Of a stretch of DNA of 23,944 nt, positions 1-8,666 are shown one piece after another (within the stretch, counting starts at the first letter, position 1; every line of letters begins with the position of its first letter). Source of the stretch: Brevibacillus sp. (GTDB lineage: Bacteria > Bacillota > Bacilli > Brevibacillales > Brevibacillaceae); NCBI GenBank assembly GCA_029240815.1, contig JARDZO010000051.1, positions 1 to 23,944 on the forward strand. Reading direction: 5' to 3'. The position numbers were made by a program, and so were the translations under genes. A model generated the notes under the pieces. The model saw only the letters and a list, made by a program, of their open reading frames with translations. It did no database searches and was not told where the DNA came from.

Positions 1-2
1 TT

Positions 3-32
3 GACTTCGGCGGATTTGACGACGAGTTGTAA
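3..32 (+). CDS. C-terminal end of an unidentified upstream gene (partial)
   Basis: The third frame is open from the left edge to TAA at 30-32 and ends in an acidic tail, DFGGFDDEL. A strong terminator follows 16 bases later, which favours this frame as the true gene end. Frame 1 is also open, to a TAG at about 112, but it would read through the terminator stem. Only nine residues are visible, so no function can be given. Confidence 0.35.
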   Translation, partial: DFGGFDDEL

Positions 33-48
33 ACGCGATTGTAAAAGG

Positions 49-92
49 AAAGCCACTGCTTGCTGGGAAACGGCGGGCGGTGGCTTTTCTGT
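49..92. terminator. Bidirectional Rho-independent terminator
   Basis: AAAGCCACTGC (49-59) pairs with GCGGTGGCTTT (77-87), with one G-T pair, and is followed by a T-rich run. Read on the minus strand the hairpin is followed by TTCCTTTT. It lies between two converging genes and can serve both. Confidence 0.75.
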
Positions 93-115
93 TTAGTTGT
101 GAGCAACCATTCCAT

Positions 116-1060
116 TCAGTGTTGCTCATGGATCCTAGCTAAAACCTTGTTGCTATCGGTCTGAATCATTCTTTCACTCCATTTTCGCTGATAATCGAGT
201 GGAATCTGCAACATATCCCTGATTTTTTCTGGAGTCAGGAAGCTGGTGTTGATCTGAATGTTCACGTCACTGGGCGTTATCGGTCTGGTGGCTGCTATAC
301 AAAAGCACCAGTCCTGTTCATATTTCTCTGTGGCGTCAAAATGATAGGGCAACACATAATAGCCAGCTGCCTTGAGGGTTGCCACAATACTCCAGCAGAA
401 TTCTGGCATCTCCGATAGTATGGAGGATGCAATAGCTATCACTCCGCCTGGTGTTAGTCTTTTTTTCAGGAGTCTGTAAAACTCCCTGCTGTATAGTTTG
501 CCAAGTGCGAGGGCCTTATAGCTGGGTTCTGGGACGTCAATGATGATGACATCCCACTGCTTCTGGCTTTTCTCCACGAATGCCCTGCCGTCCTTTATTA
601 TTGTGCGCACCTTGGGGTCGTTCAGCGAGCCTTTATTAAATTTAACCAGCGGCTTTAATGTTTTCCCTAAATCCATCATTACAGCGTCTATGTCAACCAC
701 CGTGATGTTATTCACCTCTGTGTATCGAAGGACTTCTCGCGTAGTAATTCCACCGCCGCCGCCAATCATCAGGACTCGCTTCGGCGTCTGAACAACGGAC
801 ATCGGGATATGCACCAAGGCTTCGGCCCACATATTGTCATCCGCTGAGGTTCCAAACATCACGTAGCCATCACCATAGACCAGCACTTCCCCATTTTTTT
901 GCCGGACTACCGCGATTCGCTGTATCGGCGTCTTAACTCGGCGCAGAATTTTGTACTTCCCGTCCGGCTTGTCATACTTGGAAATATAATCGCGGAGGGA
1001 CACAGTTCTTGCATCGAACGAAGAACCGTCAGATACCATTTTCCGTATCTTATTAACCAT
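116..1060 (-). CDS. Spermidine-synthase-like (PABS fold) protein, single domain
   Basis: This 314-aa protein has the Rossmann methyltransferase fold of the polyamine aminopropyltransferase family. Visible motifs are a glycine-rich nucleotide loop (about residues 99-105), the VDID acids that would hold the ribose (D123, D125), KDGRAF around D157, and DVPEP (175-179) at the site of the catalytic D-x-x-D of spermidine synthases. The substrate motif normally written DE-x-x-YHE is changed to DDNMWAE (74-80), so classical putrescine binding is doubtful. The start is well supported by AAAGGAGG five bases upstream. It lies 64 bp downstream of a related two-domain gene on the same strand and is probably co-transcribed with it. 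Fold and family are confident; the aminopropyl transfer reaction is not. The true substrate is unknown. Confidence 0.75.
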   Translation of the reverse strand: MVNKIRKMVSDGSSFDARTVSLRDYISKYDKPDGKYKILRRVKTPIQRIAVVRQKNGEVLVYGDGYVMFGTSADDNMWAEALVHIPMSVVQTPKRVLMIGGGGGITTREVLRYTEVNNITVVDIDAVMMDLGKTLKPLVKFNKGSLNDPKVRTIIKDGRAFVEKSQKQWDVIIIDVPEPSYKALALGKLYSREFYRLLKKRLTPGGVIAIASSILSEMPEFCWSIVATLKAAGYYVLPYHFDATEKYEQDWCFCIAATRPITPSDVNIQINTSFLTPEKIRDMLQIPLDYQRKWSERMIQTDSNKVLARIHEQH

Positions 1061-1124
1061 GAAATCCTCCTTTCAGCTGCTGACCGGATCAAACACATGC
1101 AATCCTATTCTAACTAGCAGACTT

Positions 1125-3005
1125 TTAGATGACTCCGACTTCCTTCCTATATAATTTGTGTAAGATCATGTTGCTCATTTTGTTTGCCTTGGCATGCCTT
1201 TGAACAGATCGGATTTTCTTCGAGAAATGAAACCAAGAGGTGAGCTTTTCCGGAATCGTTTCATTCTGAACGGAGATCTTTATATCCTCCCACACAAGAC
1301 GCTTATTTGCCGCCAGATGAAATCCCCAATCACCGAACGAAGGTACAGTGACGTGGTAGCTTAGGGTGTTTATTCCTGTGCTTTTAAGTGTTTTTCCTAT
1401 GCTCCAGTACACAGACGGAGCGCTCTCCGGTGAATGAGATTGACAAACCAAGATGCCGTTCGGAGTCAAACGCTGGAACATCTTATGAAAGAACTCTGCC
1501 GTATACAAGCTGCTTACCACTTCATCTGCAGGATCTGGGAAATCAACAATTATGGCATCATAAAAATCCCCTTGCTTCGACAAAAACACGCGGGCATCCA
1601 TTTGATAGATGGTGACTCGTGTATCACTCAAAGAATGTTCATTTAATGACGCCACTTTCTTTACACTTTTTGCCACTTCAAGAACTAAGGGATCAAGATC
1701 TACGAGATCAACGTGCCCCACATCCGTATATTTGAGGACTTCTCGCACGGCAAATCCGTCGCCTCCCCCTACGATTAGGATACGTTCACGTTTGGGAATA
1801 AGTGTCATTGCGGGGTGAACGAGTGCTTCATGGTAAATTCGTTCATCCAAAGAGCTGAATTGCAACTGCTTATCCAGGTACATGCGAACATCTTTCGATT
1901 GGATGATAAAAACTTGGTTGCCGTCAAAGCAGCCTTGCTCCAGGATCCGGTGGGGTCCAGACAGCAATTGCTGCAATTCAATTAAGTCTTCGGTGTCACT
2001 GGAACTATTTTCGTGCGAATTACTATTATCGTAATCTTGGAGATCGCTTAAAGCGATGAGCTTTGCTGTAGGAGCTGAAAGCAGAGGAGAGTAGAGTTTG
2101 TGCATATTTAGATTGTCTAATGTGTTGACCCGGGCACTCTTTCGAACGGATAGAACCTGTGAAGGGAATTGAAACCATTCCGATATATCTTTAGGAAGTG
2201 TTCGATGTGGAACAGGGAATTCTTTTTTTTGCCAAACAAGAGGTTTTTTTCCTGCGATATGAAATCCCCAATCACCAAATGAAGGGACAGTCAGATGATA
2301 GCTAAGTGTCTTAAAACTGGCACTTTCAAGTGTACGCGCTATACTCCAGAACAACAATGGTACTTTCTTTGGAGAATGTGACTGACAAACTAATATGCCA
2401 TCTTCGGATAAAAGGGAGAATAGACTAGTAAAAATTTGTATGGAATAGAAATTCCCAATCTCTTTATTTACCGGGTCAAGAAAATCTACAACGATCACAT
2501 CGTATTTTTCGCTTGCCCTTGTTAAGAACGTATCAATATTATCGGCAACAACGTTCAAGCGATTGTCGAACAACGCTCGCTCGTTGAGGGTATTTATTTC
2601 AGGCAATTTCTTGATGACATCCAGTACACTTAGGGAGATACCAACTAAATCGACTACTTTGACATCCGCATATTTGAAAATTTCACGCAGCAACAGACCA
2701 TCATTACCCCCTATACACAAAACACGATCGTGCTTCTGAGCAAGGCTCATAGCAGGGTGAACAAAAGATTCGTGATACATCCGTTCATCCATCGAGTTGA
2801 ATTGTAACTGATTGTTCATGTACATTTGTATTTTTGGAGATTCTAAAACCAGCACATTTTGGTACTTGCTAGTACCCTCATACAGAATTTTATGCGGACC
2901 TGCCAATAACTGCTGCAGTTCTATGATGTCTTCCATATCCCCACGTTCATGAGAAACTGATAATTTTGGACGATTTCCATCTTTCAAAATTTCACCCCAT
3001 CCCAT
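1125..3005 (-). CDS. Tandem double spermidine-synthase-like protein (degenerate plus intact half)
   Basis: This 626-aa protein consists of two homologous units of about 313 aa, each the length of the neighbouring single-domain relative. Both start with an IELQQLL-x-GPH motif (about 28 and 342) and carry DER-x-YHE (73-79, 387-393), a PSFGDWGFH motif and an MHKLY/LHKLY ending. The C-terminal half keeps GGGDG (413-417), acids D436 and D438 for the nucleotide ribose, D470 and DFPDP (488-492). The N-terminal half has GGNDG, G122 and S124 in place of those acids, and DFLDP. It therefore looks like a pseudoenzyme half fused to an active half. The linker (about 310-340) is serine- and asparagine-rich. 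The start is uncertain: the ATG used here has no clear ribosome site, and Met24 or a TTG near codon 7 are alternatives. The gene is AT-rich compared with the rest of the window. Confidence 0.75.
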   Translation of the reverse strand: MGWGEILKDGNRPKLSVSHERGDMEDIIELQQLLAGPHKILYEGTSKYQNVLVLESPKIQMYMNNQLQFNSMDERMYHESFVHPAMSLAQKHDRVLCIGGNDGLLLREIFKYADVKVVDLVGISLSVLDVIKKLPEINTLNERALFDNRLNVVADNIDTFLTRASEKYDVIVVDFLDPVNKEIGNFYSIQIFTSLFSLLSEDGILVCQSHSPKKVPLLFWSIARTLESASFKTLSYHLTVPSFGDWGFHIAGKKPLVWQKKEFPVPHRTLPKDISEWFQFPSQVLSVRKSARVNTLDNLNMHKLYSPLLSAPTAKLIALSDLQDYDNSNSHENSSSDTEDLIELQQLLSGPHRILEQGCFDGNQVFIIQSKDVRMYLDKQLQFSSLDERIYHEALVHPAMTLIPKRERILIVGGGDGFAVREVLKYTDVGHVDLVDLDPLVLEVAKSVKKVASLNEHSLSDTRVTIYQMDARVFLSKQGDFYDAIIVDFPDPADEVVSSLYTAEFFHKMFQRLTPNGILVCQSHSPESAPSVYWSIGKTLKSTGINTLSYHVTVPSFGDWGFHLAANKRLVWEDIKISVQNETIPEKLTSWFHFSKKIRSVQRHAKANKMSNMILHKLYRKEVGVI

Positions 3006-3242
3006 GTATGCGATACGCTACAGTATACGAACGACGTTACATAATGCGTGGGTGTCTACCCAATGTTTAAAACAAAAGTACCTAGATGCCTGTCACTTGT
3101 CGAAAAGGACATTAATAAACCGTTGGCGTTCCGCTGCCGAAGAACGTGATGACAATATTCTCCGTTTTCCACATTTCTGACACGCACATAGGAAAAGCCA
3201 GCCGCGTATACCTAGTAGGCAACGAGAAAGAGGTGACCACAT
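3006..3242. other. Divergent intergenic region without a recognised gene
   Basis: This 237-bp gap separates the minus-strand PABS gene from plus-strand ytaF. A TATACT box for the minus strand lies about 20 bp upstream of the PABS ATG but has no fitting -35. I see no convincing Mn-responsive yybP-ykoY riboswitch and no coding signal; the short plus frame starting at 3146 has no ribosome site. Confidence 0.4.
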
Positions 3243-3926
3243 ATGAGCGGATGGCTCTCGCTCCTGCTCGTTTCCCTGGCCATCAGTATGGACAGTGTCA
3301 GCGTAGGATTGACGTATGGGCTGCGTAACATGAGAATGCCATTCTTGTCGCTTGTCGTCGTGTCTGGATGTTCATTTGTTGTCGTTTATGGTGTCATGAT
3401 GATTGGTTCGTCTCTGACGTATTGGCTGACTCCGGAAATTGGGAAGCAGATCGGGGCAGCGGTCCTGATCGTGATGGGACTGTTCACGCTGTGGAGGCTA
3501 GTGTCTCCGCGAACAACCTCAGCCGAAGAAGAAGAGCAGAACCCCCGAGAAACCGTGTCGGCGCAGAAGCAGGGAGAGCCAGAGTTGACTGTGCTCTCGC
3601 AATTTCGCATGTTTGGATTGATGATTCAGATTCTTCGCGATCCCGCTCGGGCAGATACGGACCGTTCGGGGCATATCATGGGCTGGGAAGCTGTTATGCT
3701 CGGGTTGGCCTTGTCACTCGATGCGTTTGGAGCCGGGATCAGTCTGACATTTCTCGGCTATTCACCATTAGTTGTCGCTCTCTGCATCGCCGTGATGAGC
3801 GCTTTGTTGTTGGTGATCGGGCTGTCTCTGGGAAGACGTGCAGGTCAAAGCAAGTGGATTTCCAAGCTGACCTGGCTGCCGCCGATCTTGTTGATTTGCA
3901 TTGGAGTCGCGAAAAGCTTTAAATAA
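3243..3926 (+). CDS. ytaF: Sporulation membrane protein YtaF (MntP-like fold)
   Basis: This 227-aa integral membrane protein is made of two three-helix repeats, as in the MntP/YtaF family. Each repeat opens with an acidic helix motif, SLAISMDS (D17) and LALSLDAFGAG (D160). The repeats are joined by a charged cytoplasmic loop (about 88-145) longer than in MntP proper, which is characteristic of the YtaF branch found in spore formers. MntP proteins export Mn2+; YtaF is annotated as sporulation-linked with no proven substrate, so cation transport is inferred. The start follows GAGGTGA by seven bases. A terminator follows the stop directly, so it is probably its own transcription unit ahead of the Ca2+ ATPase gene. 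Confidence 0.82.
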   Translation: MSGWLSLLLVSLAISMDSVSVGLTYGLRNMRMPFLSLVVVSGCSFVVVYGVMMIGSSLTYWLTPEIGKQIGAAVLIVMGLFTLWRLVSPRTTSAEEEEQNPRETVSAQKQGEPELTVLSQFRMFGLMIQILRDPARADTDRSGHIMGWEAVMLGLALSLDAFGAGISLTFLGYSPLVVALCIAVMSALLLVIGLSLGRRAGQSKWISKLTWLPPILLICIGVAKSFK

Positions 3927-3940
3927 CCGAAATCCATCCG

Positions 3941-3975
3941 CCCGTCCCGGGTAAAGGGACGGGTTGTTTTATTTT
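3941..3975 (+). terminator. Rho-independent terminator after ytaF
   Basis: CCCGTCCC (3941-3948) pairs perfectly with GGGACGGG (3956-3963) across a seven-base loop, followed by TTGTTTTATTTT. Confidence 0.85.
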
Positions 3976-4030
3976 GTGGCTCGTCTGCATACATATCAGA
4001 ATGAGTGAGAAGTGGATGGAGGAGATGTAG

Positions 4031-6841
4031 GTGGATACACAGCCAATTCGAAAATGGTACACGCTGGCAGCGACCGACGTGACCGAAGCCCTTCATAGCG
4101 ATGCGGCGCAGGGATTGACTCAGCAGGAGGCGGAGCGGCGACTGGCTAAACAAGGTGCCAACCAGTTGGCTGAAAACAAACGGAAGCCTCTCTATACGGT
4201 CTTTCTCGATCAATTCAAGGATTTTATGGTACTCATCCTGTTCATTGCTACCTTGATTTCCTACTTCCTGGGAGAGTACCTGGATGCCATCACGATTATC
4301 GCGATCATCATCATTAACGGGATTCTCGGGTTCATTCAGGAGGCCAAGGCAGAGCGATCCTTGCAAGCACTAAAGGAGCTGGCTTCTCCGATGGCACGGG
4401 TCATGAGGGATGGACAACTTTCGATGATTCCTGCCTCCCGATTGGTGCCGGGGGATTTGGTATGGCTGGAAGCAGGGGATCGGGTCCCGGCGGATATGCG
4501 GCTGGTTTCTGCGAATCGTCTGGAAGTCGAAGAATCTGCACTGACTGGAGAATCTCTGCCCGTCAGCAAATCGATCAAAAGGCTGGAAGTAGCATCCGCT
4601 TCGCAAGTACCACTAGGCGACCAGAAAAACCTCGCCTTTATGGGGACCATGGTGACCGGAGGAACGGGGAACGGCATCGTGGTCGCTACCGGGATGGGCA
4701 CAGAGATCGGCAAGATTGCGCATCTGATGAACACAGCGGAAGAAGTCGAGACCCCACTACAGCTGCGTCTGGAGCAGATGGGCAAAATTCTCGTCGTCGT
4801 CGCCGTTCTTCTCACGATCGTGGTGATCGCCGCAGGGGTATGGCACGGGCACGAGCTGTTTACGATGTTCCTCGCTGGGGTCAGCCTCGCCGTAGCCGCG
4901 ATTCCCGAAGGTTTGCCAGCGATCGTGACCGTAGCGCTTGCCCTCGGTGTGCAGCGGATGATTCGGCGCAATGCGATCGTGCGCAAGCTGCCTTCGGTAG
5001 AGACACTCGGCTGCGCCTCCGTCATTTGTTCAGACAAAACAGGGACGCTCACTCAGAACAAAATGACCGTCACACAGGTATGGCATAGCAATACCCTGTA
5101 TGATGTGAGCGGCAGCGGGTACGCACCTGAGGGGGCGTTTCTCCTCCAAGGAAAAATGGTATCTCCGGGGCGGGATGGAGCTCTCAATCAAATATTGCGT
5201 ATCGCAGAGCGCTGCAATAACGCTCGTCTGACCTGTGAGGAGCAGAGCACGCGAAATCTGTTGGGGATGGGCAAAACAACTCGCTACTGGCAGGTCGTGG
5301 GAGACCCGACAGAAGGAGCGCTCAAGGTACTGGCGGCAAAAGGACAAAACGGCACGGTTGATCGGGGGAAAATGGGTCATCAATCTGTCCGGGTCGAGGA
5401 GCTTCCGTTTGATTCTGACCGGAAAATGATGTCCGTCGTGGAAAAGGGCTCAGACGGCGTGCACTCTCTTTTGACCAAAGGTGCGGTAGAAGCCGTATTG
5501 ACGCGATCTACTCACATTCTCTGGAAAGGGGAGGTACAGCCGCTCTCCGCCACCATTCGTCATCAAGTATTGGAGCAGACCGAATACATGGCGGGCAAAG
5601 CGTTGCGTGTCTTGGCCTTTGCTTACAAGACACTGCAAGGCTACCGCCCCGGTCAACCGATCGGCTCCATCGAAAACAATCTTGTCTTTGTCGGGGTGGC
5701 AGGCATGATCGACCCGCCTCGGGAAGAAGTGCGCCCCGCGATCAACTTGTGCCACCAGGCAGGGATCAAGACCGTCATGATTACAGGAGACCACAAGGTG
5801 ACGGCCGAAGCGATTGCCCGACAAATTGGTCTGGTGCGCGGCTACGGAGAAGTGTTGGAAGGGCGCGATCTGGATAATTTGTCCGATACGCAACTGGCAG
5901 AGTACGTCGAGAGGGTATCGGTCTACGCCCGTGTCTCGCCTGAACACAAGCTGCGGATTGTACGTGCCTTGCAGAGCAAAGGGCATGTCGTAGCGATGAC
6001 CGGGGATGGGGTGAACGACGCTCCAGCTATCAAAACGTCGGACATCGGAATTGCCATGGGCATCACAGGTACCGATGTGACCAAGGAAGCTGCTGATCTG
6101 GTGCTTCGTGACGACAACTTCGCCACGATCGTCTCTGCTGTGGAGGAAGGGCGTAATATCTACGACAACATCCGCAAATTCATCCGCTACCTGTTGGCTT
6201 CCAACGTCGGGGAAATTCTCGTCATGTTTTTTGCGATGCTGCTCGGCTTGCCACTGCCTATGGTTCCGATCCAGATCTTGTGGGTTAACCTCGTGACAGA
6301 TGGATTGCCCGCCATGGCATTGGGGGTCGATCAGGCGGAAGCGGACACGATGTACCAGCGTCCTCGGAACAAGGCGGAAAATATATTCAGCCGGGGACTG
6401 GGATGGAAAATCATCAGCCGCGGTTTTCTGATCGGGGCGATGACGCTCCTCGCTTTCTGGCTGACATTGCACGAAAATCCAAACGACCTGGTGCACGCGC
6501 AGACGGTCGCCTTTGTCACCTTGGTCATGGCACAGCTGATTCACGTCTTTGACTGCCGCAGTCAGTACAGCGTTTTTCACCGCAACATGTTCGAAAACAA
6601 ATACCTGGTTTGGGCGGTCATTTCGTCACTTGTACTCGTTCTCGGTGTCGTCTACATCGATGCCCTGCAGCCGATCTTCAAAACGACTGATCTGTCCTTC
6701 CGCGATTGGGCGCTGATTTTGGTCACATCCGGAGTACCTACCTTTGTAGCGGGAATCGGCGGGGTATTGACTAGCGGTCGCCCAAAGGCAAACAAGCAAA
6801 AGCAAAAACGCCCGTCCATGCGTACCGTGCGTCCTGACTAA
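4031..6841 (+). CDS. yloB: P-type Ca2+-transporting ATPase (YloB/SERCA type)
   Basis: This 936-aa type IIA P-type ATPase moves Ca2+ out of the cytoplasm at the cost of ATP. In order: an N-terminal cation ATPase domain; the TGES actuator motif; the M4 helix motif PEGLPA with Ca2+-site residues; the phosphorylated Asp335 in DKTGTLT; a KGA nucleotide-binding motif; GDGVNDAPA (Asp659 region) of the P domain; an M5 segment with SNVGEI; and M6 with NLVTDGLPA. The M4, M5 and M6 sequences match the SERCA Ca2+ sites rather than those of Mg2+ or heavy-metal pumps. It is slightly longer than B. subtilis YloB because of a basic tail rich in lysine, glutamine and arginine. Translation starts at GTG (4031), seven bases after GGAGGAG. 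yunB follows in the same direction after 43 bp with no terminator between, so the two may be co-transcribed. Confidence 0.93.
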   Translation: MDTQPIRKWYTLAATDVTEALHSDAAQGLTQQEAERRLAKQGANQLAENKRKPLYTVFLDQFKDFMVLILFIATLISYFLGEYLDAITIIAIIIINGILGFIQEAKAERSLQALKELASPMARVMRDGQLSMIPASRLVPGDLVWLEAGDRVPADMRLVSANRLEVEESALTGESLPVSKSIKRLEVASASQVPLGDQKNLAFMGTMVTGGTGNGIVVATGMGTEIGKIAHLMNTAEEVETPLQLRLEQMGKILVVVAVLLTIVVIAAGVWHGHELFTMFLAGVSLAVAAIPEGLPAIVTVALALGVQRMIRRNAIVRKLPSVETLGCASVICSDKTGTLTQNKMTVTQVWHSNTLYDVSGSGYAPEGAFLLQGKMVSPGRDGALNQILRIAERCNNARLTCEEQSTRNLLGMGKTTRYWQVVGDPTEGALKVLAAKGQNGTVDRGKMGHQSVRVEELPFDSDRKMMSVVEKGSDGVHSLLTKGAVEAVLTRSTHILWKGEVQPLSATIRHQVLEQTEYMAGKALRVLAFAYKTLQGYRPGQPIGSIENNLVFVGVAGMIDPPREEVRPAINLCHQAGIKTVMITGDHKVTAEAIARQIGLVRGYGEVLEGRDLDNLSDTQLAEYVERVSVYARVSPEHKLRIVRALQSKGHVVAMTGDGVNDAPAIKTSDIGIAMGITGTDVTKEAADLVLRDDNFATIVSAVEEGRNIYDNIRKFIRYLLASNVGEILVMFFAMLLGLPLPMVPIQILWVNLVTDGLPAMALGVDQAEADTMYQRPRNKAENIFSRGLGWKIISRGFLIGAMTLLAFWLTLHENPNDLVHAQTVAFVTLVMAQLIHVFDCRSQYSVFHRNMFENKYLVWAVISSLVLVLGVVYIDALQPIFKTTDLSFRDWALILVTSGVPTFVAGIGGVLTSGRPKANKQKQKRPSMRTVRPD

Positions 6842-6884
6842 CCGCTACGGAGTCTCACCGTAAAGCAAGAAAGAGGGATGGATT

Positions 6885-7589
6885 GTGCGCAGGAGAAGAG
6901 GGGGATGGCAAAGACGGGGCAGGAGAGCTCTGGCAATCTCTGTGTTTGTCATCATTGGGTTGTTCGCGTTGTTTCTCATCGCTGAAAAACGAATCGAGCC
7001 AACGCTGATGTTGATTGCTCAGGCAAAAGTGGATCAAATAGCGAAGCTCGCCATTACGGATGCCGTCACCAAGCGACTCAGCCAGCAAGGGGTTGATTTC
7101 AATGAAGTCGTCCTCATGGAAAAGGATCAGGAAGGCAGCATCAAGGCGGTTAACTTTAATTTTCGCGAGTACTCCCGGATCGTCGGGGAGACAACAGCGC
7201 GGATTCAAAATCGCCTGAAGGAATTTGAGCAAGAAAACGTCAAAACGACAGTTCCGCTCGGGCTGGCAACGAAAAGCGTCTTTTTGGAGCACTTGGGGCC
7301 AGACATTCCGATTTCCTTTGTCCCCATCGGTGCTGTCAAAACGAGGCTCGAAACGGGACTAAAGCAAGCGGGAATCAACATGGTGTTGGTCACTGTCTAC
7401 ATTTACGTCGAAGTAGATTTGCGGGTGATCATCCCGTTTGCCACCGAGCAGCAGACGGTCACGACGCAGATTCCGATCACGGAAGCCCTGATTGTCGGCA
7501 AGGTACCGACCTACCTCTACAACAACCCGTCAGGCAAGCCGGATGTACCAATGCCACGCAGCGGTCAGATCATCAATCAGCAGCCCTGA
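6885..7589 (+). CDS. yunB: Sporulation protein YunB
   Basis: This 234-aa protein has a basic N-terminus (RRRRGGWQRRGRR), one membrane helix (about 16-36) and a long extracytoplasmic domain with the family pattern, including IARLA/IAKLAI-like and VPLGLAT segments and a conserved VPTYLYN near the end. YunB belongs to the sigma-E regulon in B. subtilis and is needed for normal spore formation; its biochemical role is unknown. The start is GTG at 6885 after AGAGGGATG. It follows the Ca2+ ATPase gene closely, which may tie the pair to sporulation, but that is only positional inference. No clear terminator follows. Confidence 0.85.
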   Translation: MRRRRGGWQRRGRRALAISVFVIIGLFALFLIAEKRIEPTLMLIAQAKVDQIAKLAITDAVTKRLSQQGVDFNEVVLMEKDQEGSIKAVNFNFREYSRIVGETTARIQNRLKEFEQENVKTTVPLGLATKSVFLEHLGPDIPISFVPIGAVKTRLETGLKQAGINMVLVTVYIYVEVDLRVIIPFATEQQTVTTQIPITEALIVGKVPTYLYNNPSGKPDVPMPRSGQIINQQP

Positions 7590-7607
7590 AAAATTTATTT
7601 GAAACGT

Positions 7608-7636
7608 TTGTTGAATGCTGTCGTCCAAGTTATAGA
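7608..7636 (+). promoter_or_regulatory. Candidate sigma-A promoter of the stalk-domain gene
   Basis: TTGTTG (7608-7613) and TATAGA (7631-7636) are separated by exactly 17 bases, in the gap between yunB and the next gene. Each hexamer is only a partial match, so this is tentative. Confidence 0.35.
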
Positions 7637-7677
7637 GACACTACACAATAGGAAATAACATTGGAGGCTGAAACAGC

Positions 7678-8661
7678 ATGAAAACAATACGAACAGGCAT
7701 GATGACTTTGGCGGCACTGGCCGTTTTGGGAACCAACGTGGTATCGGCAACCTCCGAACCAGTAAAAGAACTTTCCGTCAACGTAAACGGACAGCATATC
7801 GAACAAGCAGCGATTTACGATAAAGGTCAACAAACGGTATTGGTTCCACTCCGCGACGTAGCGGAATCCCTCGGTTTTCAAGTGAAATGGAACAATGAGC
7901 TTAAAGCAGCAGAAGTGAACAAAGGAGCGATTTTCAGCTCCGCGAAAGTCGGTGAAGATCGCTATCCATTTGCGAAAATGTACAAAACATTGGGAGCGGA
8001 GCCGCGCCTGCTGAATGGTAACACCTACGTGCCGGTAGCATTCGTAGATGAAATCCTGCAAGCAGAAATAAACGTCACAGACGATGCCGTAACTGTCGTA
8101 GACGAAGAATCCGACGTAGCTCCTGTGCGTACTGGTACCATCACGACTATCAACAAAAGCGAGGATGGCAAAGTATCGTTCCTGCTGAACGGATATGAAA
8201 CGGGAATCGTACTGCACGTGAATGAAGAAACCAAAATTACTACGGCCGACGGTAAAGAGCTGAAGCCGCAAGACCTGAAGCTGGGGATGGAAATCGAAGC
8301 GACTCACCAAAAAATGATGGCTATGAGTATGCCGCCACAATCCGGTGCGGTCAGCATCGTAGTGAAAAGCAGTCTGGAAACACCTGAGGTAGTAGGGACA
8401 GCAGGTAAAGTGGTAAGCATCGAGAAAGACCAAGAAGGATCCTACAAAATGCTGGTAGAGGGACAAGGGCTGACAGAGAATGCGCCTGAAAAAGTAGCGC
8501 TGATCATCAACGAAGATACCAAAATCGTGAGCGCAAAAGATAACAAAGAGCTTACGCCAGAGGATTTGAAAGCAGACATGAAAGTATTTGCTTACTATGG
8601 TCCAAAATTGACTCGCAGCCTGCCGCCGATCGGGGTAGCTGAGAAAATTGTGGTAGAGTAA
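7678..8661 (+). CDS. Secreted stalk-domain protein (copper amine oxidase N-terminal-like domain)
   Basis: This 327-aa protein has an N-terminal signal peptide (basic MKTIRTG, hydrophobic core, likely cleavage after VSA near residue 24). A copper amine oxidase N-terminal-like domain follows (about 30-142), with the typical VPLRDVAESLGFQVKW and NGNTYVPVAFVDEIL motifs. After that come two repeats of about 85 aa (about 150-235 and 239-327), each opening with GTITTI or GTAGKVVSI and holding a T-KI-x3-D-x-KEL-x-P-x-DLK motif, probably small beta domains. This domain has no oxidase activity by itself and is common in cell-surface proteins of Brevibacillus and Paenibacillus. GGAGG lies 11 bases before the ATG. 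A terminator follows, so it is monocistronic. Confidence 0.85.
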   Translation: MKTIRTGMMTLAALAVLGTNVVSATSEPVKELSVNVNGQHIEQAAIYDKGQQTVLVPLRDVAESLGFQVKWNNELKAAEVNKGAIFSSAKVGEDRYPFAKMYKTLGAEPRLLNGNTYVPVAFVDEILQAEINVTDDAVTVVDEESDVAPVRTGTITTINKSEDGKVSFLLNGYETGIVLHVNEETKITTADGKELKPQDLKLGMEIEATHQKMMAMSMPPQSGAVSIVVKSSLETPEVVGTAGKVVSIEKDQEGSYKMLVEGQGLTENAPEKVALIINEDTKIVSAKDNKELTPEDLKADMKVFAYYGPKLTRSLPPIGVAEKIVVE

Positions 8662-8666
8662 ATGAC

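Noticed and set aside
3100..3242. Mn2+ (yybP-ykoY) riboswitch upstream of the MntP-like gene
   Set aside because: I looked for the conserved core and its paired arms and could not find them.
3146..3328. 60-codon plus-strand frame before ytaF
   Set aside because: It has no ribosome site, overlaps the ytaF start and resembles no known protein.
5450..6580. A 376-codon minus-strand frame inside the Ca2+ ATPase gene
   Set aside because: It is a shadow of the ATPase reading frame, has no ribosome site, and its translation has the Arg/His/Asp/Gln-rich look of antisense sequence.
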